Shown in pieces: positions 43,222 to 55,115 of a stretch of 64,000 bases of DNA. Where the stretch lies: positions 79,850,613-79,914,612 of the forward strand of contig OY829329.1 of assembly GCA_963691655.1 (NCBI GenBank), written 5' to 3'. This DNA is from Toxonevra muliebris. Lineage: Eukaryota > Arthropoda > Insecta > Diptera > Pallopteridae. The notes under the pieces were generated by a model. That model did not search any database and had not been told where the DNA came from. It was given only the letters and a program-made list of their open reading frames with translations. A program made the translations under genes and the position numbers. How positions within the stretch are numbered: position 1 is the stretch's first letter; every line of letters begins with the position of its first letter.

Positions 43222-46149
43222 AACTTACGATTTGTTCCTTAAATTCAAATTTCAGGAAACATTACTTCGAATTTGAAAAATGGGAGTTAGGGCAAATTAA
43301 GGTAGCGATAGGTTAGGTTGGAATGGCAGCCTTATACTTGAAAGCACACTTAAGCACATAACTAGGCTCTTTGTGATACCATAGTACGGCGCGACTCCCC
43401 CATTTACGGAGTCTAACACCATGAGAATTCCATAATGAATCTGGCTATGTCCTTAATATTTATGTATGTTGAGAGTTTTAGTCTCTTCCTGCAGGACTGC
43501 TTCGTTCTCCTCCTCAGAGCCGCAGCCCCGACCGAAGTCGAACCCCAAACCCATTTGGCTGCTCCAAAATTCTAATAAAAACAGAAAGCATAATGGCTTA
43601 AAAAGTGGAAAAAATATTTTCATCTCAATTAATTCATCTTATTTCTTCAACGAAAGAAATTTTACTTAAAATTATGCAAAGTTTTATTAAAAAAGAGTAT
43701 TTAGTAAATATTGAATAACAGTATGAAGCAGAATCTCCACTACGAGACGAGAAAATTTTAAAATCTGGAATTAAAACTATTAAGTCTAATGTATTAAAAT
43801 ATTATCAAACACTATGTGATCAAATATTCTTAAGAATTGATCTAACTAATAAACATCTATGTGTTTTACGGGGTTTGGGTCCTAAAGAAATTCAGTATTG
43901 ATTATTTTGATATCGTTTCGGAATATAAACATTTAACAAGGAAAAGTAGTTGACGAGCTAATAGCCAAAGCGAAGTTAACATCAGCAAGAAATTTGCTAC
44001 AAGTTGCTCTCTTTCTTAGAGAAAACAATAAAGAAGGAAACTTGCGGTTTCTCATTTATAGCGTTTACTCTTGAAAAACTTTCTGAAAGAAATTGCAGCA
44101 ATTTTCTTACAAATATAGAAAAGTTATTTGAAATAAATGACATTTCCCAAATTTTGGCGCGAGATGGGAAATTTAAAGAATCATTTAAATGAGCATTTGT
44201 AATTAAGATTTTTTTTTTGCCACATAGCAGCCGAAAATAAAATTTGCGTATCCTATGTATGAAATTATTGACATTTTGCATTTTTATTATCTTTATCCTA
44301 TATTGCATGCAGAAACTCACTTTGGGTATTTTTAAAAAAAATTACAACCCAGTACAACATTATTCTGAACACTTGCCATTTGCAGCTTTTTGCAATTGTA
44401 TGCACTATAAAAGTAATATTCCACAAATACATACAATTGTTAGGTTTCATATAAAATTACACATGAACAAAACATTGCACAATTGGACAACAACACACAA
44501 TTATGAAAAAAGCGGTATTAACCTATTATTTAGCACACCTTGGCTAATGTTTTCCACATTTACACTTTATTTCCGTTTTGAAGAAATATTTTCGCATAAG
44601 GGCAGTTAATGTTTTTCCCAATTTTTGTTGAGTCAACTTGGTACGCAATCAGCTGACTTCGATCGCGAACCAAAAATAAAGTGTTGCCCATAAAATTTAA
44701 TTCACTATATTTTTTTCTATCTTGTGTATCCAGATTCAGAAAATCGATTCAGTTTTAAAATATAAAACCATAAAAAATTTACTATGCCAAAAAAATCGGT
44801 TTTTGGGCCATAGTGCATTGTATAAACGAATATGAAATAAAATGTGTAAGCGAATATAGCATACCTAAATGTGTTTAATTTTACTGGATTATCGATCAAT
44901 GCATTATACAACATGCGATCCAGATTAGCGAAACCGTGGTCGGTCCAAATTACAAGGGAGATAATTGAAACTTTTCATTTTTTAACCCTGTTTGTATTAC
45001 AGTAGGATCCGGATTAGCGAAGTTCTAATGTATATGTTAAATTTAATCGCGGACATTTAAATTTGAATTCGTAGATTTGTCACTCGTGGCACGATCGTCA
45101 GCCATATTTTGTTTTCAGATATAAATTTACTATTATTTCTATACACTTTTATATTTTACTAATATCACATATCGATATGTAAACGATATGTACCGTTTAA
45201 CAAAAAAAAAAAAAAAAAAGGGGCGAGAGAAATCATCGCTGCGTACTCGTAAACGCTGCCGAATAGCCAAAAGCATAAAAAGTGCAATTTTTCTTAAATG
45301 GAACAGAATAAGTTGAAAAGGAAGATATCAAGAGAACAATAAAGTCGAAAGTGAATGTTGTTCCTCAGATTTTGTTTTATATTATGTTATTGAAAATGGA
45401 CAAAGCGTTGCAAAAAAAAAAAACATTCAAAATGGAGTATCAGTGACGGACTTATCGTAAGCCAAAGACCCTGAAAACAGAACCGAACGAGTTTCTCTCC
45501 TGTTGGAGAATAGACGATTACAAAATTGAGGGTTCTGGTAGAAAGAAGATTAAGATTGTTGTTATTAAACGTCTAAACTATTTACATTTGGCTTCTAAAA
45601 ACTTCCAATCTCAGTTAATGATGTCGACTCACGGATTAAACTCACGGCATCTGGTAAGATGGCGTTTACTCTAACCAAACCACCTATAGGGTGGAAATAA
45701 GAAGTAGAAATGGGTTGAAAAGTGCGAGATTATTAATGGTGTAAGCGCGGTAAAGTCCATTCTGAGAGAAACTGATTAACCTGTTATTGAAAATATTGTG
45801 AATAACGTTATCCATAATTGCTATTTGAATTCTTGCCGTTTTTGAAGACTATTTCGAATGTTACATATATTGTACTTGGATGTGGCCAGCTAGTATAAGA
45901 AGGTTGAAAAAATAAATAAAGTTGCGACGGCATAACTGGCAGCAAAAAGGCAACGCAAATTGTAGGTGGCAATTATGTCCACTTCTTTCCGCCGAGTGTT
46001 CTATTTCTCCTTCTTACCGTCCAAAGACCATTGTCTACTTTTTACCGCCCGTATCTTATTAAACTGTTTATAGCTGAATTTTTCTAACCTATAAGATATG
46101 TTAATTTTTTATAATCAGGGGCTCATTTGAAATCCAGAATTTCAATGAA

Positions 46150-46910
46150 ATTCGTTTTCGTGTGTCCGCACTATCCCAACAAATTATAGAAAGGAATGCT
46201 ATCATTTTAGCATTCGAAACGAATTCGAACATGAGCCAGGCAAAGAGTCTTCACTATAGTATTCGAAACGAGTTCGTTTTAGTAAAAGTAAAAAACAATC
46301 AAGAATTCAAAATAAAAATTTATTTGTCAAAAATTTGTCTTTTTTAGATTAATTCACTGAGAACATGAATTTCCAAGACATCCTAAATACTTTATCTGGG
46401 TGCCTATTAAATAAATAAATCAATATTTTGTTTTGTTTGCAGAACTTTAACCTTATTTTATATATTTTTAAGAAACCAACAATAATATCAATTACAACAA
46501 CAATTTAAAAGTTATTTTGGATAAAACTATCTCAATAGAATCAAGTTTACGTAACACAAACAATTTTCTGTGTGGACTTATGGAAGAAATATTGGCATAA
46601 ATACATGTTTCTTTTTTTTTCTTGGCAATAGTATAGAAATCGAGATAAGTTAAAACAAAAAAAAGTTTCGTGAACGATTCGCTGATGATGCTAGTTTGCG
46701 AAGGAATTCTCGAGTTCGGGATAAATTCATAAACGAAAGCAAAAACGAATTCGTTAATGAAGAGACAATTCTCTTCAAGAAAACGAACTCGTCCATGAAT
46801 CGTTGATGATATTCGTTTTAACACTTTATCGTTACAACGAATTCGTTTCGAATTAGATGTGAATTCGTCTGGTTTGTTGGGATAATACGAATAACATAAA
46901 GAATTCATTA
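46150..46910. mobile_element. Inverted-repeat element with CGAATTCG-rich interior
   Basis: Left part: ATCCCAACAAA, then ATTCGAAACGAATTCG (46168-46235). The inverse of the right part (46835-46910) gives TATCCCAACAAA then ATTCGAAACGAATTCG. AACGAATTCG variants recur inside. The minus-strand frame 46492-46908 is built from these repeats. Superfamily unknown. Confidence 0.5.
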
Positions 46911-48440
46911 TCTTCAGTTACGTATACCCGTCTACAAAGAAACAAACCAAGAATAAGATACTCGGTTTTTAAATTTATAATTGACCTCTCCACACCGAAT
47001 CACCAAGTGAGCGTTAAACGATTACTTAATAATGACACCATTGAAACAATTTATGCGGGTGTATTTACCCATAAAATATTCGAAAAATTTACGTTACGCC
47101 GCTTTCATTCAATAAGAGCAACAACATCAGGAGCACAACCCCAATGTCTCAAAGTCATGGCAACATTGGTTTTAAAAATTTAATATCCGTTCAAGTACGA
47201 TTTTATACGAATTTTATTTATTTTTTTTTTTTGATAAATCTCACCGATGACTGCGCGCATAGCATATATCACGCTGCATAGCGATAAAAAAACGAAGAAG
47301 GAGGAGGAAAAGTGAGAAAACGCCTTTAGCAGACCTTTCTAAACAAGTACTGTACATGAACACAAATGAACAGATAGACAGAAAGTCGGACAAACGTAGA
47401 GATATATGCAGATCTAAAAAATGATAAGACGGCGACGGCAACGGTGTTGTACGATGAGTATTGGACGTCTTTATTAGTATATATTATAATAATTATATTG
47501 TTGTTGTGGTGCTCTTGTTGCTATTTTGGTTGCTGTTGTTGCTTGTTCAATTTGATTAATTCGTTAAAGTAGTGAAAACAACAATTTCTGAATAATTGCA
47601 GCAAGTCACGTAAATTGTTCTTGTGTTTTTTTTTTTGTTTTTTGTTTTTTTTTTTTTTGTATTTGCTTGCAAAACTGAAAAAGGGGAATTCAGGCGATTG
47701 TCTTAAATGTTAAACAACCCTATGTGCAATACATAAATATATATCTACCAACGTACATGCTTAAATACGTACATACATACATACTCACTAATGCATATTT
47801 AAGTAGTATAAAAAATTATTCTTAAATGGGCATGAAGATCGTAGTTTGAGATATTAGGTTGATAATAAATGAAAAATCAGCAGCGATTTGAACACTTGAA
47901 AAATTACCCTTCAAGCAATAAAATTTAACGCAGTGGGTCATAGTCTTTAGCTGTTATTCTGTGCCAAGAGTGGAAAAGTTTATTTTATTTTTTTTTAATA
48001 GTTTGTAATATCGATTTCTTGTTTTACAAAAGTGATTGCTTAATTTTAAAATTTCTATCGATATTGAAATTAATAGTGGTCCTTATGAAAGCTCGCAATC
48101 TTGTAAAGACTCTTCCATGAACACACTCTGCAGGTTTTGAAGTGTAAATCAGCTTCACAAAGGTCACAAAGGTTTGAAAATTCAAAATTTTCTACACACA
48201 AATTTTTTGAATTTTGCAATACTTCTCTGTATACGAGGTTTACGCACCAAAATTGGCTTATAAGTTTGCGAGCAGGGTTCGTACTTTACTCTTGAATTTC
48301 CATTCAAAAATAGTGATGCAAGATCTCTTTCATTTAAGACATATGATTTTATGAGGCTTTGTGAATCAATACCAAAAACTGGAAATAATAAAATCACGGT
48401 CCTTAATACATCAAAAACTATCACCGGACACCACTACTCT

Positions 48441-49925
48441 CAGTGGCGGGTCCAGAGAGAGCTATAGGGGCTAAACCCCAACCAACCACAAAGCATTTTG
48501 TGTAAGGAAAAGGTTAATATATTCATTTATTAAAACATTTATACATTCTTTTACAATGCATTTCAATTTGACCTTCAATTAAACTCTTTACACTTACCAC
48601 CAAACGGTTAGTGGTAGTGGGATATAATTTCCACTAGTTTAGTAAATGTTTAGTGGTAGTTGATTTTTATTTCCACTACCACTATCGATTTAGTGGTAAT
48701 TAATTTTTATTTCCACTACCACTACAGATTTAGTGGTAGTTGGTTTTTATTTTCACTACCACTACAAGTTTAGTGGTAGTTGATTTTTATTTCCACTAGC
48801 GATGATAGCCTTACTCCCATTGGCACTAAAAGTATCCCCAGTCTGAATATTTGTATCAATTCTGATTATTTTAGATCTGAATTTTAATCTGAATTTGGTT
48901 TGAGTTTTAATCCGTGTTTGGTCTAAATTTTGATTTTCTTTCGTTCTGTATTTAAGATCCTTCAGGTCTGAGTTTTAGTCTTAGTTTAAATTGTGGTCAG
49001 AATTTGGGGTTGCTTTCGTTCGGTAGTTGGCGTCCTCTTAACCTAAAATTTTGTCCAACTATTAGTCTCATTTGGGGTGTAAATTTTTTTTTAATTTTGG
49101 AATGAATTTTAAATTGATTGGGGTTTGAATTTGGTCTGAATTTTGGGTTTTTGATCTGAGTTTTGATCTGAATTTTGTCTCATATTGGTGATTTTTTTTG
49201 GAATTTTGGTCCGATTCGTGGTCTGAACATTGATTTTTTTTTAACCGGTTGTTGCCCGGAACCGGAAAGTGTGTACAGATCTCGTTGAAATTTAAAATGT
49301 ATTGGTGTTTTGGTCAAATTGAGATATATTTAAATTTTTATAAAAATAGAGTGCTTGGATCTGGAGTTGTGAGACGATAAACTTACCACCAGGCCGATAT
49401 CAATAGTTACATCGATGCTAAGAGCGATATGAGTATATATTTTGAAAGTTCGTTTGAAGAAGTATCCAAATCAACAGTTATGTTAATTTCAATTGCTTTC
49501 CGGTTTTTTGTTTCGACCAAAAATACTGAAAATATAGAGATAGAATATAGATCCGTCAGACATGTCATAGGTCACATATATGAAGTTGTATGCTTGAAAA
49601 AAGTGCTGGTAAGTGAACATAACGGCCGGGCAATAATGAGTTAATCAAGGTTTTGGTCTGAATTTGGTCTCATTTTGATCTAGAGATTCGATCTGAATTT
49701 AGTCTCTTTCTTGGTTTGAACTTCGATCTGAGAAAAAGTGGTTAAATTTTATTTTGAAATTCGGTCGAAATTTCTGCCTAAATTTCTACCCGATTTTAGT
49801 TTGAATTTTGGTCTCAGTTTTGTTCCAGTAATCTTTTAACTTTTGGCCTGTAGTTTTGGTGTGAACATTCATCAAATTTTTGCACTAGTTTTTGGACTAG
49901 GTCAGGGTTTTATTCGATATTGAGA
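48441..49925. mobile_element. Non-autonomous hAT element, copy 2 (reverse orientation), right end lost
   Basis: Begins CAGTGGCGGGTCCAGAG. From 48840 it carries TTTGGTCTGAATT units, then a core (49235-49530) that is the reverse complement of 22350-22720 with scattered changes, then more units that parallel 22120-22260 inverted up to about 49925. The terminal CACTG expected beyond that is missing, so the copy is truncated. About 110 bp at 49530-49640 have no counterpart in copy 1. Confidence 0.7.
48608..48800 (+). repeat. 40-bp minisatellite, each unit with internal dyad
   Basis: TAGTGGTA recurs at 48651, 48691, 48731 and 48771, exactly 40 bp apart, with a diverged unit before (48608). Each unit has TAGTGGTAGT near one end and CACTACCACTA near the other, so every unit can form a stem. 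It lies inside hAT copy 2 and is absent from copy 1. Confidence 0.85.
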
Positions 49926-52132
49926 ATGAAATAAAAAACAGAAAACAGTAAATGAACCAATTATTTAAAATCATATTACATACACGAACAAATTGCATTT
50001 TTTTTTGAAAGTTTATTGAAAATTTAAATATAGTATAATAAAACATAAACCAGAAAAAAACTTTACACATTTTGCCGTGAACATACTTTATGTATGCTCG
50101 ACTGTAGCAAAGAAGACACCATAAAACTAATAAATGCCGCACATAGCAACATGACCTTGTAGCCTAGCCCCCAAAATATATTTTATAAATTCATTGATGG
50201 GTATTAAATTGTCAAATGTCACGTCGGTTTTAAGTGTCCTGTGAGGTTTTAAGTGTGTTTTATTATATATTTTACTCTAAGTCCAAAAGTATGCAACACA
50301 TAATTTCTATATCAAAAACTGTTGTGGAATTTTTCTTATTTATTGTATTGTTTTATTGCATAGTTTAGTTTATAGTTTATTCTTCTTAATTGAAAAGAGA
50401 AAATGAAAATTTTCAAAAATCCATGGTTGCACTTTTTGGAACATAAAAACGATAACTTTTATAATGAAGTAAACAACAATGCATAAAGCATATTATCAAA
50501 TCATGGGACGAGGCAGAAGGGACCCATTTTACTTTTTCTATCACACCAGGAATTCGAGACATCTTAACCCAATATATCTATATTTTGCATGCGAATTTTT
50601 GGACCAATTGAAAATTTTCTATGTTCACCTCAAAGAAGAAATGTAAGATTAGAACATTCAATAAGTACTAAAAATTCGAAATGCAAATGATTGCAATCGG
50701 TTTTGTAGATTGTTGAGAACGGCCAAAATCGGCATTTTGAATTTTTGTGTTAAAATTTCTCGAAATTCTGCTATTAGATCTGGATTCAGTACATATAACT
50801 GTAGAATGACTTCTTTACCGCAATCATCTAAGCCCTCGCCGGCCTGTGCAATCAAAGTAAAAAATATTTAAAATGGGATTACGCATAACTACAGAAGAAA
50901 TGCTTGAAAACTCTGTTATTCAGTGTCTTTTAATGAGACAACCACTTTTATTTTATTTATTGTACACGATATGAGTTTAAAGATAAGTTGTAAGTTGATC
51001 CCTTCGAAATAATGGGAATATTCTCAAAAATTAAAATTTTCAAGTTAAGTGAAAAACTTTGTCACAACCCAGATACTGGTTTGGTGTTGTACAGTGTAAT
51101 GTATGCTAGTTTTTCCAAGTAAACTTATGTAGCAATGATAATTTGAATCTATTACACTTTCATACACCTACGCAGGTTTTTAAATATAGTATGTAGGTAT
51201 GTATTTGCGATACGTTAATTTTATTCAGGTTTATTAAATTTTTAATATCAAATTTATTTAAATGAATTTCAAAGAGAAAGTCAAAAAATACTCATTCTCT
51301 ACATTCAAATCAAGGCGTGAGAATGTTTGTATAAACACAAACAGTGAGTCACAAAACTAATTATCAGGTAAAACATTTTTTTACATTTTTTATTTTTTTG
51401 ACTTACAACAAATGTTACGAAGTCTATACATATTCATCCAGATATCTCCAGTTGAAAATTGAAAGCACCAGAAATTCGACCATAAATGTTTGAATGTTTT
51501 ATTTTAATTTTCAGACAGCACTTTTTTGATATCCCTGTACTCTATATTGCTTTTTTTTTAATTAGATAAAGTTATTAAGCTGAGCGGTGGAAATCGTAGG
51601 GTGATTGTAAATTTTTTGGATCTTCTAATCTTTGACGCTTATATGGCACCAATTAATAACATCCGATTTGAAGAACTATTTTCGCATTAGATTTATAAAA
51701 ATTCAAAACATTAAATGAATTCACCAATTTCGGTACTTTCAAGCGACAACTTAACCTAAAGATGATAACCAATTTTAAATAATGGTTTCCACCTATTTTC
51801 AGAGCTATTACTTTTCAGTTTTCCAACATTTGTGGTCAGTAATCGTAAGCCAAAAAATTGCTTACCTTGTGAATAGTTCTGCGACTCACTGTAAATATGA
51901 TATGTGTATAAGTGTGTGTGTGTGTGTATCTATAAAATTTGTTGGCGATCGCTATCGCTATACGTGAGATTCTTGGATGTTTGTTTATATTTTCTCTCGA
52001 TTTTGTTGTTGTAGCTTTTGGTTTGTTGTTTCATTCAAAATCTTTTCGTAATGGTATTTGCTTTATTGTTGTTGTTCTTTGAGTTATTTTTATTTAGTGT
52101 TTTGTTGACGATAAAGAAATGATTAGATAAGA
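49926..52132. other. Intergenic, one exon-like block only
   Basis: AT-rich DNA with no gene recognised apart from the candidate exon at 50658-50843. A (GT)n run of about 8 units sits at 51912-51927. Confidence 0.55.
50658..50843 (-). CDS. Candidate orphan terminal exon, function unknown
   Basis: On the minus strand a pyrimidine-rich tract ending TTGCACAG is followed by 61 codons and a stop. The peptide begins AGEGLDDCGKEVILQLYVLN and continues with a regular helical-looking pattern. Third positions and G+C differ from the AT-rich surroundings, and an AATAAA lies about 320 nt downstream. I do not recognise the family. The partner exons would lie at higher coordinates, but none was found. It could also be chance. 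Confidence 0.3.
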   Translation of the reverse strand, partial: AGEGLDDCGKEVILQLYVLNPDLIAEFREILTQKFKMPILAVLNNLQNRLQSFAFRIFSTY

Positions 52133-52205
52133 GACCCTTTGGCGCAGCGGATAGCGCGTTGGACTTCTAATCCAAAGGTCGCGGGTTCGATCCCCGCAAG
52201 GGTTG
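52133..52205 (+). tRNA. tRNA-Arg(UCU)
   Basis: 73 nt, intron-less. Acceptor GACCCTT pairs with AAGGGTT (one G:U), D stem GCGC/GCGC, anticodon stem TTGGA/TCCAA with loop CTTCTAA (anticodon TCT), T stem GCGGG/CCCGC with TTCGATC loop, discriminator G. A box TGGCGCAGCGG and B box GGTTCGATCC are intact. A run of five T at 52237-52241 can stop pol III about 30 nt downstream. It reads AGA codons and is the only functional RNA gene I find here. Confidence 0.95.
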
Positions 52206-54087
52206 AATGTATTATATATATATATGTTTAAAGGTGTTTTTGTGGGCAATAAAAAATTGTTTTTAGTTATTTTGCTTAAACATTCATAAAGAAAAAAAAT
52301 CTTATAATATAAATGAAAATAAAAAAAAAAAAAAAATTTTAAACAAAAACTAATACCACAGTTGGCAGAAAAATATATCATTTGTGGGAATTTACAGAGT
52401 TTGGATGGGAATAATTATGGAAATAATGATATGCGAAACTTTTTTGAAATTGAAGTTAAGTAACTTCATTCCATGCAATTCCCAAAATAATTTTTCTTCA
52501 TGGCATGATATTTTTTTGAATGTTTGCAATAATTTTTCACGCTTTCTAATCTGTTGACGAAAGCTTTTAAATGATTTTCGATTGAAGTTGTATGTGGTGC
52601 CTTCAAGACTTATATGTATGTATATATGTATGTATATGCGAAGAATCAGATTAGCTATAATGAGGAGCATTCTCAAAAGTATAGAGTCTATTAAGGCGGT
52701 GAGAACGCAATGGCAATGAGAAACGGCAAACCATGATAAATCTAATGCCTCCACATCTAATAAGATAGTATAAAAATGCGTCTAACAAGGGCTGATGCTA
52801 GCTGGAACTGGAAGGCTTAGCAGCAACAAAAAGCTGTAGGCTCAGCTTCTTTTAAGAAAATATGAAAAGATATACTTAGCAACAAAAAGATTGGGACAAG
52901 AAATTGTTCTGATTCTTTCTTAAAGCACATATGTATAGTCGTCAATATTTAGAAAAGCCCCAAATGACAGCTTTACAGGAGAAGCAAAAAATTTTATAAA
53001 ACGCAAAAACATATTGTTATTTATCTCAATTCTGAGATATAAATTTAAACATTTTTTATTTTAAGCAAAATTATACCACTTTTTCGTTTCCCCTGTAAAA
53101 AAAAATTATGAAAATGTGCAGAACCTTTCTCAATATTGATTACAATATAAGTAGTAAAGTGACATATCGCTTTACTACACAAAATGAAAATGAGATAGCC
53201 GAGTATTTGGTACGAAAAGCAGCGACCAATAATTACATTAGCTACAGAACCTTTATTGCGATAGAATTCCAGACTAAAATATATGACTTAATGAGAGAGG
53301 AAAGAGAAGGAGATCTTTCTAGTTGGTTCAGATCCCTAAGCTTTTCGAATTAAAGTTACCAATTGTGGACTTAAGCTCAAAACAGGCGGCACTATGTATG
53401 AAGATAAATAAAAACAAACTGAAAACAATCACGGAATTTCTTTAAAGATACTGCAAACTAGGGGGATTATATGAAAAGATAGTTGAGACATTATATTCTT
53501 AGAGGCGCTGTATGGCTAAGATGCCTCAGTGGAATTGGCTTAACTGAGTGCTTATAACTAATATCCAACTGAGAGTATAATTCAATATCCAAATATTTGG
53601 AATCGAGGAAAACTTTGCAAAACTAATAATTCCAGAGGAACACTTGTTTTTTATATAAGTTATAAGAAAATGTTCACATATTGGTAGTGTTACAAATAAA
53701 ATAAACAGTGTATATTTCAGAAATTCAATTATATATACAAGAAAATAATAAAATAAGTAAATATAATTTTAACTCTTCGAGTTATTCGACGTTCATTTTG
53801 ATAGATAAACAAGTCTCAGCCCATTTTTTTTTCCTCAAAGTTTTCAAAGAATCTTATTTTGATCCCCAAAAAAAAAATCGATAGATTTTAAGAGTGCGTT
53901 CACTTGAGACGAAATCCTCCATATATATCATATTATTGTTCTTGTTAAAGAACGAATAAAATCATAAATAAAAATTCTTTTTTTTCACACTTGTATGTCT
54001 TCAACGGAACCACATAGGTGAAGATTGCTGTTTATATATAATCGCTCAATTGACATAAACAATTGTGAGCTCATCCGAAATATAGAC
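52206..54087. other. Intergenic, no gene recognised
   Basis: Short TA repeat just after the tRNA, a long A run near 52320, then AT-rich DNA. The plus frame at 53108-53353 (81 codons) has AT-driven codon use and no recognised domain. Confidence 0.55.
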
Positions 54088-54095
54088 AGCAAAGA

Positions 54096-55107
54096 CAATG
54101 GCGTAACAACAAAGTAAGGGGCCCTGGACCAAAAGTTTTAAGGGAGCCCTCAGCTGAACCTTATATATACATACAGAATTAATCCAACAGAAATAAAAAA
54201 CTATTGAAAAATATAATGAACATAAATTTTGTTCACGTTTCTAGCGATTTAAAACAAATCTAAATGAATACAATGTTTTGACAATCTCGGATCGATAGAG
54301 AGAATACTCAAATGACTAAAGCGTTCTTGAACTGTGCTATTCCGAAAGTAATTTTTTATTAGCTTCATTTTAGAAAACAAACGTTCGACCAAAGCAGCTG
54401 CATCTGGTATAATCAGAAACAAAAGTAAAACTGTGCAAAATTTTGGAAATCTGGCAGATAAAGGAACGTTATCGATTATCAAAAGATTCACCTTGTGCTC
54501 ATACTAATTAATCTAGTGATACAATAGCTGCGTTTTATTCGCCACTTGCTTCTAGTTATGTATAACTAGCAGCGATAATTGTATGAGAAAACAACAACAA
54601 AGCGGTAGAGATAACACGTATAATTATAGCTGTTATGTATATTTAACAAGTTATTCAACTAAATCAAATTCTATTGTGAACTGCTAATAGCGAAACAAGA
54701 AGCATGACAGTTTGGCAAAAAACAGAAAAGGAAAATATTTGAAATGTCTGGCGGTGAAAATAAGTTAAAATCATCGTTAAATATTCTTATAAGGAGTAAA
54801 AATAAAAACAATGCCCGCGATTGACCACAATTACTGGGATCCAGTAAATGTTTCAGCTCCTGTGAATAACATTATAACGTAGTAGAGACTTAACAACTTG
54901 GTCGTTTTATTCGCACATGTTAAGCTGACTGTCGAATAAAGCACAGCCATTATTGGCATTGAACATTCGCCCAAAAAGCGTAATAAAATTTTGATAACAA
55001 ATACATCTCTGCCATCTTTTCATTTGACAGTTTATTATTTTGGAGGCCCTATTCCGCCGGGGCCGCGGATAACCTACCGTCTCAAACCGGCTATTGTTAC
55101 GTCACTG
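54096..55107. mobile_element. hAT element, internally deleted, with 8-bp target duplication
   Basis: Left end CAATGGCGTAACAACAAAG and inverted right end CAGTGACGTAACAATAGCC match in the first 14 bases except two. Flanks are AGCAAAGA (54088-54095) and AGTAAAGA (55108-55115), 7 of 8 identical, as expected for a hAT duplication. The 1012-bp element keeps only the C-terminal piece of transposase on the minus strand near its left end. Confidence 0.75.
54249..54491 (-). pseudogene. hAT transposase dimerisation-domain fragment
   Basis: 80 codons containing LLLFLIIPDAAALVERLFSK followed by MKLIKNYFRNSTVQERFSHL and SILSID, the C-terminal dimerisation block (S.A..ER.FS.LKLIK...R....QERL..L..LSI) of ZMYM-like hAT transposases. 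The catalytic part is missing, so it is a remnant. Confidence 0.8.
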
Positions 55108-55115
55108 AGTAAAGA

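Larger units (their letters stand above)
35365..48440. other. Long intergenic or intronic stretch without a recognised gene
   Basis: Mostly AT-rich non-coding DNA. Inside are a dispersed repeat (35817-35915), a zinc-finger-like fragment (37442-37543), a less AT-rich unassigned block (37965-38265), an ACATTA/TAATGT-rich palindromic block (about 38395-38990), short TTTGGTCTGAATT arrays (39115-39260, 41160-41260), a second less AT-rich block (42890-43240), a dispersed repeat with AGGTTAGGTTGGAATGG (43311-43335), a pogo-like end (about 45000-45033) and an inverted-repeat element (46150-46910). Confidence 0.5.

Noticed and set aside
44244..44609. 121-codon plus-strand frame
   Set aside because: AT-driven composition, no homology or splice sites recognised.
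45000..45033. pogo-like terminal repeat (GGATCCGGATTAGCGAAGTT)
   Set aside because: Only one end plus a weak relative near 44915-44935; not enough to define an element.
48608..48800. CRISPR-like array
   Set aside because: Units are contiguous 40-bp tandem repeats without spacers, in a eukaryotic genome.
52094..52381. Minus-strand 95-codon frame
   Set aside because: It is the reverse reading of the tRNA-Arg gene plus AT-rich flank.
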